Assembly: GCF_029961145.1 (NCBI RefSeq)
Contig: NZ_JASBRG010000001.1
Span: 620,001 to 684,000, forward strand
DNA length: 64,000 bases
Direction of reading: 5' to 3'
DNA from: Pinibacter soli
Lineage (GTDB): Bacteria > Bacteroidota > Bacteroidia > Chitinophagales > Chitinophagaceae
Notes under the pieces: model-generated
Seen by the model: only the letters and a program-made list of their open reading frames with translations
Databases searched by the model: none
What the model was told of the DNA's origin: nothing
In this document: in pieces, positions 27,187 through 36,831 of the stretch
Layout of the letters: each line of letters opens with the position of its first letter
Position numbering within the stretch: the first letter of the stretch is position 1
Translations under genes and position numbers: made by a program

Positions 27187-27375
27187 ACTATACTATTACT
27201 GTCTTGATTCTATCGATTATTTTGTAGAAGCGTGGCATTTTATTGTACAAACATTAGCGCAACTATTAACCTTCCATTGTGCTGTGTCCGACTTTTGCGG
27301 ATCACTAAGGAGTATTTTTGCATATGAATTATATAATAATTACCGAATCTTATTAAAACAATATTTACGGCTTAT

Positions 27376-28344
27376 TTAAATCATTTTCAAATAGGTTTCT
27401 AATTGCTTTTTATTACTACAAACCCCATGCATTGGTTGCCAGCTTGTTTTGGTTTTCAGCCGTCCATATTTATGTTGAATACGTAAATATTGCCATATTA
27501 CAAATTGCGTTTTACCAAATAATTGTGCCAATTCATTTTTAAATTCTTTATCACTGGTAACTCTGGCTAGTTGATAAAACTTATTTCTAAATAAAACTTT
27601 ATCGAAGAATGAGAATTGAGAAGATGAACGAATATCGCTTGTGTATATTTCTTTTAAAACTTCAAATTTTTCTTTATCACGCAACCTTTCCGTAAGATTA
27701 CTTCCTGTTGATTGGCTTTCATGTACTCTATATAAAAATGCACACTCATTTGTGTGAGCAGGAAAAGGTTCTATCATTGCTATTCTCCACAAATAGGCCC
27801 AATCTTCACTAGTTATCATTTTTTCCGGCCAAAGCCCCACACTCGCAATAAAGTCTTTTGTAAAAAGCATCCCTGGAATGGTGATGAAAAGCCCTTTAAT
27901 CATCCAGTAAGTTAACGGCTTATGAATTGGAAACGAATTGTAGTTAAGAATAGCTCCATCTTGGGGTTCCCATTTATTATTATCTATTTTTTTTGCATAA
28001 AAATAGGGGCTGGTTACATAGCCTTTTCTGCTTTCCAATAATTTTTTCGCCTGAACTTCCAGCATGTTTTTTGTCATCAGGTCATCAGAGTCGAAAAATT
28101 TAATAAAATCTCCTGACGCTTTTTTTAAACCTGTATTCCTTGCAGCTCCGGGTCCACGGCCTTCATTTTGCAACAAGGTTACCTTATCTCCATAAGAATG
28201 TATAACGGTATTCAATTCATCTTCAGAACCATCATCTACCACAATCACTTCAAAGGGTAATAACGTTTGATTAAAAATGCAATCAAGTGTTTCCCCTATT
28301 AAATTGGCCCTGTTTTTAATGGGAATAATGAGGGAAATTTTCAT
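27376..28344 (-). CDS. Family 2 glycosyltransferase
   Basis: A 322-residue GT-A enzyme: ISLIIPIKNRANLIGETLD at the N-terminus, VIVVDDGSEDE at about 35, the GPGAARNTGLKKASGDFIKF segment at about 65-85, and the metal-binding FFDSDDLM at about 85-92. The C-terminal third is basic and aromatic without membrane segments. Its ATG overlaps the stop of the GT2 gene upstream by 4 nt (ATGA at 28341-28344). The start is followed directly by the canonical first strand, so it is well supported. Confidence 0.87.
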   Translation of the reverse strand: MKISLIIPIKNRANLIGETLDCIFNQTLLPFEVIVVDDGSEDELNTVIHSYGDKVTLLQNEGRGPGAARNTGLKKASGDFIKFFDSDDLMTKNMLEVQAKKLLESRKGYVTSPYFYAKKIDNNKWEPQDGAILNYNSFPIHKPLTYWMIKGLFITIPGMLFTKDFIASVGLWPEKMITSEDWAYLWRIAMIEPFPAHTNECAFLYRVHESQSTGSNLTERLRDKEKFEVLKEIYTSDIRSSSQFSFFDKVLFRNKFYQLARVTSDKEFKNELAQLFGKTQFVIWQYLRIQHKYGRLKTKTSWQPMHGVCSNKKQLETYLKMI

Positions 28345-29213
28345 TCAAAATATAATTTAAACCCGTTTGTTAAATATTGTACCCCTCTTTTCATCGTGCT
28401 TTTTTTAAAAGAAAGAAAATAATAAAAGCTGCTCGACAAAAAATAACTCAATGCATAAAATCGTCCTCTTTCTTTTGCATACATGGCGAATTCATTAGGC
28501 AAAAAATATTTCATCACCTTAGCTTCAGCCTTGTCTTGTGAGCTGGCTCCTATAAGATGCATTATTTTAGCAGCAGGATAATACCAAATTTTATAGCCGT
28601 GCTTCCTTAAAATATAACACCATTGCTTATCCTCTCCATACATAAAAAAATCTGCAGGTAGTAAGCAATCAGGAAAAATGGAGAGGACTGTGCGGGGGAA
28701 AAGAAAAAAAGTGCCCCATATCCATTCCGTTTCATGTTCTTCCTCAAGGTTTAGCTGCATAAATGCATACTTTGGAATAAATCTTTGCAACCGAAGGGCC
28801 CTGGCTACATTTTTGGAAATTGTTTCAAATTCATTACTGGCAGCTTGCAAACTACCATCCTTACTACACAATTGACAACTTAATGCTCCAATGCCTGCAT
28901 CTTTTTGTATTCTTTCAAAGGCTATATCAATAGCGTTATTGATTAGTACAGTATCGCTATTTAATAAAAGAACGTATTTACCAGTAGACGCACGAATACC
29001 TAAATTATTTCCGCCGGCAAAGCCTAAATTCTTACTGCTCCTAATAAGTAAGATTTCTGGGAATTTTTCCTTAAAAATATTTGCATCACATTCAGAAGAA
29101 GCATTGTCAACCAATATAATTTCGTAAGGGATTGCAGTTTTTTCGATAATTGATTTTATACAATTACAGGTTAGTTCGAATGTGTTATAGTTGATAATGA
29201 TAATTGAAACCAT
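28341..29213 (-). CDS. Family 2 glycosyltransferase (rhamnosyltransferase-like)
   Basis: A GT-A enzyme of about 290 residues, of the WbbL/RfbN-like subgroup: VSIIIINYNTFELTCNCI at the N-terminus, EIILVDNASSECD at about 35, GFAGGNNLGIRASTGKYVLL at about 70, and LNSDTVL (metal site) at about 90. The WGTFFLFPR and FFMYGEDKQWCYILRKHGY stretches, the acceptor-site signature of this subgroup, are both present. ATG 29213 is chosen; an in-frame TTG at 29300 would add 29 residues that look non-globular. It overlaps the next GT2 gene by 4 nt. Confidence 0.85.
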   Translation of the reverse strand: MVSIIIINYNTFELTCNCIKSIIEKTAIPYEIILVDNASSECDANIFKEKFPEILLIRSSKNLGFAGGNNLGIRASTGKYVLLLNSDTVLINNAIDIAFERIQKDAGIGALSCQLCSKDGSLQAASNEFETISKNVARALRLQRFIPKYAFMQLNLEEEHETEWIWGTFFLFPRTVLSIFPDCLLPADFFMYGEDKQWCYILRKHGYKIWYYPAAKIMHLIGASSQDKAEAKVMKYFLPNEFAMYAKERGRFYALSYFLSSSFYYFLSFKKSTMKRGVQYLTNGFKLYFE

Positions 29214-29449
29214 ACGTTCTGACAATGGAGTGGCGTTTTTTCTTATAATTGGTTGGATCGCCTGTTTAGAATTGGAATAGCGAAAATTCTTCAATTTCAA
29301 TGCCTTTTCTCAATAAAATGCCACAAAAGAAAAGCAAGTAGGTAACAAGCCCAAAATAGACAACAGACTAATGAAATATGCTGAAAAGCCAGCCGGCAAC
29401 AAGTAAATTACGATGAGTTGTATAATTTAATTTCGAAGAAACGTTTTGC

Positions 29450-30475
29450 TTAATTTACTTCCGTCTCAAATTTCTCAATTTCAATTTTAAACTTTTTAGG
29501 GTCTATATACACATCGTTAAAATTTGAAACTTCATTAATTGCATCAGCCTCACAGTATTCCCAACGAAGATCAAATATATTTGCCAAACTAAAAAAGCAC
29601 ATTGGGCAGGATTTTAGATCTTTGTTCCTGATTTCCATAATTCTCCCTCCCTTCTTCATGAACATACAATTTGTATGGCCTGCTCCATGAATTGCAATTA
29701 ACGATCTAGTTTCGGAAAAAAGTTTTATTTGCTCCCCTATTGACAACCCTTCTGTGTAAATTATCTCGTATTTATAATCTAACAAAATTTTTACTATCTC
29801 TTCCTCATTTACAAGTTTTCTATATCGCGCTTTCGAACGCGAGATATATATTTTTCTTGTGGCAGGTGCCGCTTGGCTTATATTTAAAGATTGAAACAAT
29901 CTCTCCCGAAGCTGCTGCTGAAGCAAAGGATTAATATCTCCCCTCAATCCTTCATTTTCAACTATACTTACACTTTTAAACCGATTACTTTTTGTTTGAT
30001 CAATCCAATTAACCTGAAGCTTCAATAGCTCTATGGATTCTTTAATAAAGCCAAACTGTTTCAGTTCATTAGGAAGTATAATAAACGCCTCCGGGTGGCT
30101 ATTGGCTAATATAAATAAACGAGGGAGCGTTTCTGCCAACCAATGATAATAATTATCGCTCCAAACAGTATGTGCCCAGATAGCATCATAGTTGTGAAAT
30201 TCACAAGTAACAAAAAACCTACTTTTTGCGTATAAATATATTTTATTGAATAGAGAAAGTTTTCGATCATCCATCAAAGATGCTATACCTGTTTGTATGT
30301 ATCTACCTCCAACAAACAAATGGTTAGTGGAAGTAATTAATGCATTTGTATACTTCTTTATTCTTTGAGCAGGAAGAGGTTGTGAAAAAAGTTTTGCAAT
30401 TTCACCAATATTTAGATGTCTTTGGTTTGGGTAATAAATTGGACTTAACTCTAAATTTCTAATTGACTGCTCCAT
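29450..30475 (-). CDS. Family 61 glycosyltransferase (DUF563-like)
   Basis: A 341-residue protein of the GT61/DUF563 group, best known from plant xylosyl- and arabinosyltransferases but also found in bacterial capsule loci. Seen are AIWAHTVWSDNYYHWLAETLPRL at about 103-125 (the NYYHW motif), ISRSKARYRKL at about 215-225, and IAIHGAGHTNCMFMKKGG at about 275-290 (the GAGHTN motif). There are no membrane segments. It has gene-free spacers on both sides (335 bp upstream), so it may have its own promoter, although none was recognised. Confidence 0.82.
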   Translation of the reverse strand: MEQSIRNLELSPIYYPNQRHLNIGEIAKLFSQPLPAQRIKKYTNALITSTNHLFVGGRYIQTGIASLMDDRKLSLFNKIYLYAKSRFFVTCEFHNYDAIWAHTVWSDNYYHWLAETLPRLFILANSHPEAFIILPNELKQFGFIKESIELLKLQVNWIDQTKSNRFKSVSIVENEGLRGDINPLLQQQLRERLFQSLNISQAAPATRKIYISRSKARYRKLVNEEEIVKILLDYKYEIIYTEGLSIGEQIKLFSETRSLIAIHGAGHTNCMFMKKGGRIMEIRNKDLKSCPMCFFSLANIFDLRWEYCEADAINEVSNFNDVYIDPKKFKIEIEKFETEVN

Positions 30476-30810
30476 TTACAATACTATATTAATCGTTTAG
30501 TGAAATCGGACGCATAGATTTTCTATGATGCGTATCTGACGTGCTTTACATGAAAATATTTTTGCACCTACTTTCTGTCATTTTTTCTTTTGGTCATAAA
30601 ATCTTCAACATTTAATCTCATCTAAGCCTTATTAACAGGACGTTTCTTGCCAATTACCTGGTTATTTGACAAATAGGCATTATGGAAACTGATCACACAA
30701 ACTTGGGGAAATATTTCATCTTTACCCATGCTCAACATTTATCCTTGCGAAGTCACTCTGTCAACCATGGGGTAACAGAACCAAAGACAACAATTTAAAT
30801 AAATTGATAT
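30476..30810. other. 335-bp gene-free spacer
   Basis: AT-rich sequence between a GT2 gene and the GT61 gene. No ORF of note, no clear hairpin with a T-run and no convincing TAnnTTTG box on the coding strand were seen. Confidence 0.6.
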
Positions 30811-31773
30811 TTATAAATAATCGTCAGGGTTAAGCACTCGTCCTTTTTTGGAAAGGAAAAAATGTAGCTTTCCTAAAACTGAAAAGTATTCTCTTATTTT
30901 TAAAGGATTTGATGATTTTATGACCACTGACTGAGGAACAAGAAGTATCCACCAACGGTATATTGTTTTGAGTTCTTTTCGGAACAAGCTTTTTTTGCTG
31001 AAATTGAAACTCTTTTCTCCAAGTAAAAAAGCATTTCTTGAAGTATAATAATCCTTTATATAAGTAAGATATTTCGATTGTTTAAAAGAGTCGGAGGCAT
31101 AATGCCGAACAACAGATTGCTGTACAATAAATGCCTTGATTTTATACTTAGTAAGAAGCCTGAAACAATATTCCGTTTCTTCATGATACATAAAAAAATC
31201 CTTATCCATAAATCCCACTTCTTTAATAATATTCATTGGAATAAGCATACTGTGTCCATATATAGTTGAAACCCAGTATGTCGAAGGCTGCACCAGACGA
31301 TCAAGGCATTTTTTACTCCAATAATTATCTAAACGGTCAGGAATTGCAAAGTCAGATATTTCTTGTGATCCGCCCCATTCAATTTCATTGTTCGCATTAA
31401 CACTTATACTCCCATAAATTGCATCTCCGTGTTCTTTATAGGCTGCTATCAGGGAGCTAAGAGTAGCTTTAGTAATTTCAAGGTCATTGTTTAATACCCA
31501 TAACAGATCGAAGTCGTCATGGATATATTTTTCTACTGCTTTGTTATGTCCTTCAGAAAATCCTAAATTATCTGCTGTACTAATAATTTCAATACCCGGA
31601 AAGGAATATGCTATTTGATCAATCGAGTCGTTCTTTGAACCATTGTCCACTACCACTAGCTTATATGAGTCTGCAGGATAATTAATGTCCTCAATTATTG
31701 ATCTGATACAACGTACAGTTGCAACATAATTATTCCAGTTTAGTATAGAAATCAGAATTTTAGGATAACTCAT
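30811..31773 (-). CDS. Family 2 glycosyltransferase
   Basis: A 320-residue GT-A enzyme: KILISILNWNNYVATVRCI at the N-terminus, KLVVVDNGSKNDS at about 40, IISTADNLGFSEGHNKAVE at about 60-78, and LWVLNNDLEIT (metal site) at about 90-100. MYHEETEYCFRLLTKYKIKA at about 193-213 is the acceptor-side motif usual for rhamnosyl- and related transferases of this group. It follows the decayed WbsX-type gene at 31777, which ends 4 nt before its ATG. Substrate unknown. Confidence 0.86.
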   Translation of the reverse strand: MSYPKILISILNWNNYVATVRCIRSIIEDINYPADSYKLVVVDNGSKNDSIDQIAYSFPGIEIISTADNLGFSEGHNKAVEKYIHDDFDLLWVLNNDLEITKATLSSLIAAYKEHGDAIYGSISVNANNEIEWGGSQEISDFAIPDRLDNYWSKKCLDRLVQPSTYWVSTIYGHSMLIPMNIIKEVGFMDKDFFMYHEETEYCFRLLTKYKIKAFIVQQSVVRHYASDSFKQSKYLTYIKDYYTSRNAFLLGEKSFNFSKKSLFRKELKTIYRWWILLVPQSVVIKSSNPLKIREYFSVLGKLHFFLSKKGRVLNPDDYL

Positions 31774-31776
31774 AAT

Positions 31777-32155
31777 CTATATTTTCGATGATATATCATC
31801 ATATTCATGTTCTCCAATAATAAATCGAACTTGTTCTAAATACGAATGGCCCCATTTTATACAAGGTTCTAAGTGACTTCCTTCTGCCCATTCATTCCAG
31901 GCATTTATAAAAAGGAGGTTTTCTTCTCTTGGATATCGCTTAAAAGTTGTCAGTATTTGCTTCAGCAACTGCCAAATATTTCGGGAGTTGGATCTTTGAA
32001 AACAAAAAACCATTCTTTCTTCTGCTTGAATTATCCCATACCGGACAAATAGAATGATACAACTTATATCCGTCATTATTTCTATCTTCTTCTAAAACTT
32101 TCCCTATGCGTTCTTCACAAAAAACCATTACTCCTGCTGATACGCCTTGCATCAT
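31777..32155 (-). pseudogene. Decayed WbsX-type (GH99-like) gene, C-terminal remnant with frameshifts
   Basis: Three reading frames together give the C-terminal end of a WbsX-family protein, a GH99-like domain common in polysaccharide loci. The first frame gives GYKLYHSICPVWDNSSRRK; the second gives WFFVFKDPTPEIFG; the third gives QLLKQILTTFK followed by LLFINAWNEWAEGSHLEP, the family hallmark, and a normal stop at 31777. At least two indels therefore separate the pieces, near 32010-32025 and 31965-31975. The N-terminal two-thirds are missing: the remnant begins 25 bp after the stop of the upstream transferase gene, which marks a deletion junction. Confidence 0.82.
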
Positions 32156-32179
32156 TTCAATTTCTTTTTTCCTCAGACG

Positions 32180-33172
32180 TTAATCTTTCCAAGACCCTTT
32201 CCGTTCTAAATTCAATACTCTTTTTAATCTCGTTTGCAAAGTTCTTATAACTTTTTTTTTGAAGGATGGTTGCTGCAAACACCGATCAGTGGAGTACTTG
32301 CACTGAATGTCTTTAAATAAAAAATAATCTGCAGCTTTTAGTTCATCATTGTAAACGTTATGAATATCGGCTAAGTCTGGCCTATTCCTTAATGAAAATC
32401 GCCAGTAACCTTTGAACGAAAGTTCAATATTGTCGACTTTAAAGGAGCTAAAATGATAAAAAAACAATTTATCAGAATTATTTACATAGTTTACTCCGTT
32501 TTTATTTGAAAGAAACCTCTCATGCAAATTCCAGGAAGCCATGTTATATCCGGGATTCCTGACAATGTAAACAGCTTTAAAAAAAATTGGAGCCAAATTG
32601 ATAGGAAGCTGATCTACAAATATTCCATTAAGAACATCCTTAAACCCTTTTTTATAGGTATGATCTTTCCACCAACTTAAAAACGCCAACGTTTCTGCAG
32701 AATCCTTTATCGCTGCGAAACCTAGGTTATAAATGCCATAGTTCAGAAACAAATTTTCAGAAGGAGCAGAATTATCGAAAGGTATTGGGGTCAAAACGTG
32801 AGGGGTAAGCAAAATGTTATTCTCATTCAACAATAACTCTAATTCAACCAGCGAAGAATATATTTTAATATCAGGATCAAAATATACTAGTTTCTTAGCA
32901 TTTCTTTCTCTGATTAAATATTGAAACACTTTGGGTTTTACACAGGTGTTTAACTCAATGATATTATATTTAATTGCAAGTTCTGTTATATCTGGTTCAA
33001 TTTCGCTGATTGCAATTATTTCGTGATCAATCTTAGAATAATCAATTTTATCAGTTTTTTCATCAACCAGGACTATAAGAAATTTATATGACGGGTTATG
33101 CTTTTTTAAGGAGTTACCCAACACAGTGGCTTGCGCAAGATAGTTGTTAGAACAAATAGTAAAAACAAGCAT
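32180..33172 (-). CDS. Glycosyltransferase with GT8-like fold
   Basis: A 330-residue GT-A protein. VFTICSNNYLAQATVLGNSLKKHNP at the N-terminus is the GT8-like nucleotide-binding start, and LVYFDPDIKIYSSL at about 95-108 carries the DxD metal-binding motif (DPD). A later FFYHFSSFKVD is in the place of the family HxxGxxKPW region but lacks its KPW, so this is a divergent member. A basic C-terminal tail may bind the membrane. It lies between an acyltransferase gene and the decayed WbsX-type gene. Confidence 0.75.
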   Translation of the reverse strand: MLVFTICSNNYLAQATVLGNSLKKHNPSYKFLIVLVDEKTDKIDYSKIDHEIIAISEIEPDITELAIKYNIIELNTCVKPKVFQYLIRERNAKKLVYFDPDIKIYSSLVELELLLNENNILLTPHVLTPIPFDNSAPSENLFLNYGIYNLGFAAIKDSAETLAFLSWWKDHTYKKGFKDVLNGIFVDQLPINLAPIFFKAVYIVRNPGYNMASWNLHERFLSNKNGVNYVNNSDKLFFYHFSSFKVDNIELSFKGYWRFSLRNRPDLADIHNVYNDELKAADYFLFKDIQCKYSTDRCLQQPSFKKKVIRTLQTRLKRVLNLERKGSWKD

Positions 33173-33224
33173 AGAAAAAACAAATTATGAATACGTCTAT
33201 TGCCAGCCAATAAGGCTTTTTGAT

Positions 33225-33836
33225 TTAAATTACGTTTAGTTTCCGTATTTCTTTGGCAGGAATTCCTCCGACAATTGAGTAAGGAGCGACATCTTTTGAC
33301 ACAACAGCGTTTGCCGCAACAATAGCCCCTTCACCTATTGTTACTCCGTTTAAAATGCAGGCTCCTTCACAAATCCAAACATTGTCACCAATTATTACAG
33401 GGCCCTTCGAGGTCAAAGGTCTTTTTGCAGGCGTAACATTTTTTTCGATTGTATGAGTATTGCCATGTTCATGATCGGTTATCAAAACCCTACTTCCTAT
33501 CATAACATTGTTTCCAATTACTACTTTATCAATACACCCTATATGGCAATCTGTGTTGATGCTAACATTGCTGCCGATTATTATTTCCGGACTGAACTTA
33601 TTGTCAAAATATTGATCCACAGCTTCTATTCTCAAATTATATAATGCAAAAAAATTATTGCCGATAGTTATGCAATGAGGGTTTTTGATGTATGGACGGG
33701 GACCTATATATATGGTACTTCCTACATTTTTAAATCTCTTCAAAAGCGCAGAAGATTCACGATGTTGCATTTCATCCAGTAACCTTTTGATAAACTTATC
33801 AATGCCAAGCTTGAATAAAACCTTTGTAATAAACAT
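33225..33836 (-). CDS. Hexapeptide-repeat acyltransferase
   Basis: A 203-residue left-handed beta-helix acyltransferase. Hexapeptide turns begin at about residue 55 (IGNNFFALYNLRIEA), continue through IGSNVSINTDCHIGCIDKVVIGNNVMIGSRVLITDHEHGNT, where the last motif holds the likely catalytic His, and end with VTIGEGAIVAANAVV and YSIVGGIPAKEIRKL. This resembles the maltose/virginiamycin O-acetyltransferase group. It lies between two glycosyltransferase genes and probably O-acetylates the polysaccharide. Confidence 0.85.
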   Translation of the reverse strand: MFITKVLFKLGIDKFIKRLLDEMQHRESSALLKRFKNVGSTIYIGPRPYIKNPHCITIGNNFFALYNLRIEAVDQYFDNKFSPEIIIGSNVSINTDCHIGCIDKVVIGNNVMIGSRVLITDHEHGNTHTIEKNVTPAKRPLTSKGPVIIGDNVWICEGACILNGVTIGEGAIVAANAVVSKDVAPYSIVGGIPAKEIRKLNVI

Positions 33837-33922
33837 ACGAATAATCCTATTGATTTTGATGTAATATTGACAGCGCAGCTTTCATTGTGGTTGAAAAAAT
33901 TCTTATCAGATTGCTAATCCTA

Positions 33923-35461
33923 TCAACCAGCTCTATTATTTCCTACTCGTAAAAACCGACTGCCTAATAAGGTCTTTAAAGCATTCTTTGCTTTGAATTT
34001 AAAATCGTGGTATAGAACTCCAAATAAAATCCTCTTGTTCGTTTTAGCTATATTAACATAACCAAACCCGCGTGCCGACTTGTACAAATCAGCAGGCTTT
34101 ATTTTATTAAAACTAAGATGCGTTTCGAATAAATAGTTAACATCCATGGAAAATGAAGTATTCACTTTTGCACTTTGCAAGTCATCATTCAACAAACGCT
34201 CAATTTCCCTTGTAAAATTCTGCCTATTACTAATTGCAAAAGATAATTTTTTTGAGTACCTATCTTTGGCATTTATGTCAACAATTAACTTAGTGGCACC
34301 TTTTAAAAACTCATTTTCATTCTCGAACCCATATGCATCATCTTTACTTATATCAATTATATTGTGTAAATGAGTGTGCAATAACTTTTCATCGTACAAA
34401 CTTAGTATTGGTTTATTAGCCGCAGCTGCATATAAAATCATATTTCCTCCACCATAGGGGTATGTATTTATATACAAATCAATATTGCAAAAAACCTGAT
34501 ATATATCTGGTCTATTACCTAATAAGATAAATCGATCTGATAAATTATTCTGGCATATAAAATCTTTTATGCGTGTGTCATCTCCTACACAAGCAAATAG
34601 AAATACAAAATTTGCGTGCTTTCCGAGAAGAGTTTTTATAAGATTTAGAAATGTATTTTTCTCGTCAATTATTTTATAACTATGACCTCCACTGAAACCA
34701 ATTACCTTGTCGGGAGATCTTTCAACAGGCAAGCCATTAAAAACCATATTCTTTATCAATGGATAGGGTTGTATCTTAAATATCTTGTCTTGTTGAATTT
34801 TTCTGTATTTAAAAGCAACATCAGCGCCAAAATCTCTAAAAGTTAATAACTTATCAGTAATGCACTTTCCTAACCAAAAAGCATGATCTGTAAAATCAAT
34901 TTGATATTTAGTAATATTAGGAAATTGAATAAATAACAACAGAGCCATCACATCCCAAGGGCTTATATGCAAAAAAATTTTGGACGGATTGAAATCCTTT
35001 ACCTCTTTATATAGTAACTGTAAATTTTTTAAATGTCCATTAGCGCTATTTACAATCAAAAGCCTGGTGTTAGGATGTTTTTCAATTTCAGATAAAATAT
35101 CTTTTGAATTATCTAAGCCGTTATTGTTCGATCTTATGAATAAAATTTCATAACCCAAATCCCAAAGCGCGTATAAATATTGTTGGGTAAAGCCTCGTAA
35201 ATCGTAAGCAAAGGAATCATAAAACACAACTTTATTCGAATCCTTATTTGTTGCAACGACCGGTTGTAATAATATATTGGAAATATCTTTCAGTATATTT
35301 TCAATATGATCATCAGAAAACTTTTCTAAATAATTATAGTTGTATGCCTTAAATGCCAAGCTTTCTATACAATTAAGTGCGAAATCATAATCTCCTGATT
35401 TCACCTTTGATTTGGCAATTGCAGCTGATAATTTATGAATTCTTTTAAAGATCTTTTTCAA
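33923..35461 (-). CDS. Putative GT-B glycosyltransferase (HMW1C/GT41-like), TTG start
   Basis: A 512-residue protein with a helical N-terminal region (about 1-75) then two Rossmann-like halves. The C-terminal half has VIGFSGGHSYKI at about 252-263, FVFLFACVGDD at about 280, RFILLGNRPDIYQVF at about 310, and DLYINTYPYGGGNMILYAAA at about 330-350. The last resembles the donor-site stretch of GT41/HMW1C-type transferases. The frame opens with TTG at 35461, 5 nt after the aminotransferase stop; no ATG lies near, so TTG with coupling is likely. The family assignment is tentative. Confidence 0.65.
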   Translation of the reverse strand: MKKIFKRIHKLSAAIAKSKVKSGDYDFALNCIESLAFKAYNYNYLEKFSDDHIENILKDISNILLQPVVATNKDSNKVVFYDSFAYDLRGFTQQYLYALWDLGYEILFIRSNNNGLDNSKDILSEIEKHPNTRLLIVNSANGHLKNLQLLYKEVKDFNPSKIFLHISPWDVMALLLFIQFPNITKYQIDFTDHAFWLGKCITDKLLTFRDFGADVAFKYRKIQQDKIFKIQPYPLIKNMVFNGLPVERSPDKVIGFSGGHSYKIIDEKNTFLNLIKTLLGKHANFVFLFACVGDDTRIKDFICQNNLSDRFILLGNRPDIYQVFCNIDLYINTYPYGGGNMILYAAAANKPILSLYDEKLLHTHLHNIIDISKDDAYGFENENEFLKGATKLIVDINAKDRYSKKLSFAISNRQNFTREIERLLNDDLQSAKVNTSFSMDVNYLFETHLSFNKIKPADLYKSARGFGYVNIAKTNKRILFGVLYHDFKFKAKNALKTLLGSRFLRVGNNRAG

Positions 35462-35466
35462 GATTA

Positions 35467-36567
35467 TTACCTAAAGTTATTGAGTGCTGAAATAATTTTA
35501 GTAACATCATCTGATTCAATCGTGTTACTTATAGGCAAACTCAAAACCGAAGCATGTATCTGTTCAGTTAACGGGAATGCATGATCATCCAGTTCTTTAT
35601 AGGCTTCTTGTTTATGGGGAGCTATAGGATAATGAATAACTGTTTGAACGCCACACTCCTTCAAATAACTTTGCAATTTTTCCCGGTTAGGCGTTCTTAC
35701 AACAAAAAGATGCCAAACATGACTTTCACCGTTATCTACCTTTGGTAAAACAATAAAGTCATTTTTTAATTCCTTTAAATACCGGGCCGCAACATTTCTA
35801 CGCTTTTCGTTGGCACTGTCAAGATCACGCAATTTAACACGCAAAAAAGCAGCTTGCATTTCATCTAACCGGCTATTAACGCCTTTATACAAGTTGTAAT
35901 ATTTCTGGTGAGAGCCATAGTTACGAAGAGCCTTAAGCGTATTTGCCAACTCATCATCATTGGTAGTAATGGCTCCGCCGTCGCCAAGGGCTCCCAAGTT
36001 TTTACCAGGATAAAAACTGAAGCCGCTTGCATCTCCTAAACTTCCACTCCGCTTGCCATTTTGAATGGATCCGTGTGATTGTGCAGAATCCTCAATAACC
36101 TTTAGGCCATATTTTTTTGCAACTGTATTTATAGCATCCATATTGCATAGCTGCCCATACAAATGAACAGGTAATATGGCTTTAGTTTTTGATGTGATCT
36201 TATTTTCTATTGCATTCACATCAATAAGGAAAGTGTCAATATCAGGCTCAACTAATACCGGAACAAGACCCGCTCTGGAAATTGCTAATATGCTGGCGAT
36301 ATAAGTGTTAGCAGGCACAATTACTTCATCACCACCATTCATTATCCCCAACTCTTTATATCCTTCGATTATTAATATCAATGCATCAAGGCCATTGGCA
36401 ACACTTATGCAATGCTTCGTTCCGCAATAAGCAGCAAACTCTTGTTCAAAAGCATTAACCTGCTGCCCAAGTATATACCAGCCCGATGCTATTACTTCTT
36501 CATACACCTTTTTAAATTCTCTCTCATAAGGTGCATTCACAGCTTTCAAATCTAAAAAAGGGATCAT
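35467..36567 (-). CDS. DegT/DnrJ/EryC1/StrS sugar aminotransferase (FdtB/QdtB-like)
   Basis: A 366-residue PLP-dependent aminotransferase that adds an amino group to a keto-sugar nucleotide. The PLP lysine is in [17 protein letters not shown] at about 180-196; EDSAQSHGS at about 158-166 and the N-terminal FLDLKAVN and GWYILG segments are typical. The FdtA-like 3,4-ketoisomerase 4 kb upstream in the same locus suggests the substrate is a dTDP-3-keto-6-deoxyhexose, giving dTDP-Fuc3N or dTDP-Qui3N. The gene is separated by 10 nt from the ACP gene. The precise epimer cannot be told. Confidence 0.88.
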   Translation of the reverse strand: MIPFLDLKAVNAPYEREFKKVYEEVIASGWYILGQQVNAFEQEFAAYCGTKHCISVANGLDALILIIEGYKELGIMNGGDEVIVPANTYIASILAISRAGLVPVLVEPDIDTFLIDVNAIENKITSKTKAILPVHLYGQLCNMDAINTVAKKYGLKVIEDSAQSHGSIQNGKRSGSLGDASGFSFYPGKNLGALGDGGAITTNDDELANTLKALRNYGSHQKYYNLYKGVNSRLDEMQAAFLRVKLRDLDSANEKRRNVAARYLKELKNDFIVLPKVDNGESHVWHLFVVRTPNREKLQSYLKECGVQTVIHYPIAPHKQEAYKELDDHAFPLTEQIHASVLSLPISNTIESDDVTKIISALNNFR

Positions 36568-36577
36568 CTGGGTGGTT

Positions 36578-36814
36578 TTATGTTGTTTTTTTTGCCTGAA
36601 TTAATTTGAATATATCATTAACGGTTTTGGCACCATATAATTCTGCGCCACTTACATTTACATTGTATTTTGAATCAAGCATGGAAATTATAACAAGTGC
36701 CTGCAATGAGCCCCATTCATCTATGCTTTCCAGCTCGGTTTCCGGTTTAATTGATCCAGCTGTAACTTCTTCGAACTCCGCTTCAAAATCCTGTACAAAT
36801 TTTTGTAGTTCCAT
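36578..36814 (-). CDS. Acyl carrier protein
   Basis: A 78-residue acidic acyl-carrier protein. The phosphopantetheine-attachment region reads [14 protein letters not shown], with Ser36 in the place of the DSL serine and Trp-Gly instead of Asp before it, a variant common in dedicated, non-fatty-acid ACPs. The helix pattern and size are right. It sits between a KASIII gene (17 nt upstream) and the sugar aminotransferase (10 nt downstream), pointing to a specialised acyl group made for this locus rather than membrane lipid synthesis. Confidence 0.85.
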   Translation of the reverse strand: MELQKFVQDFEAEFEEVTAGSIKPETELESIDEWGSLQALVIISMLDSKYNVNVSGAELYGAKTVNDIFKLIQAKKTT

Positions 36815-36831
36815 GATGGTATATTTAGTTG

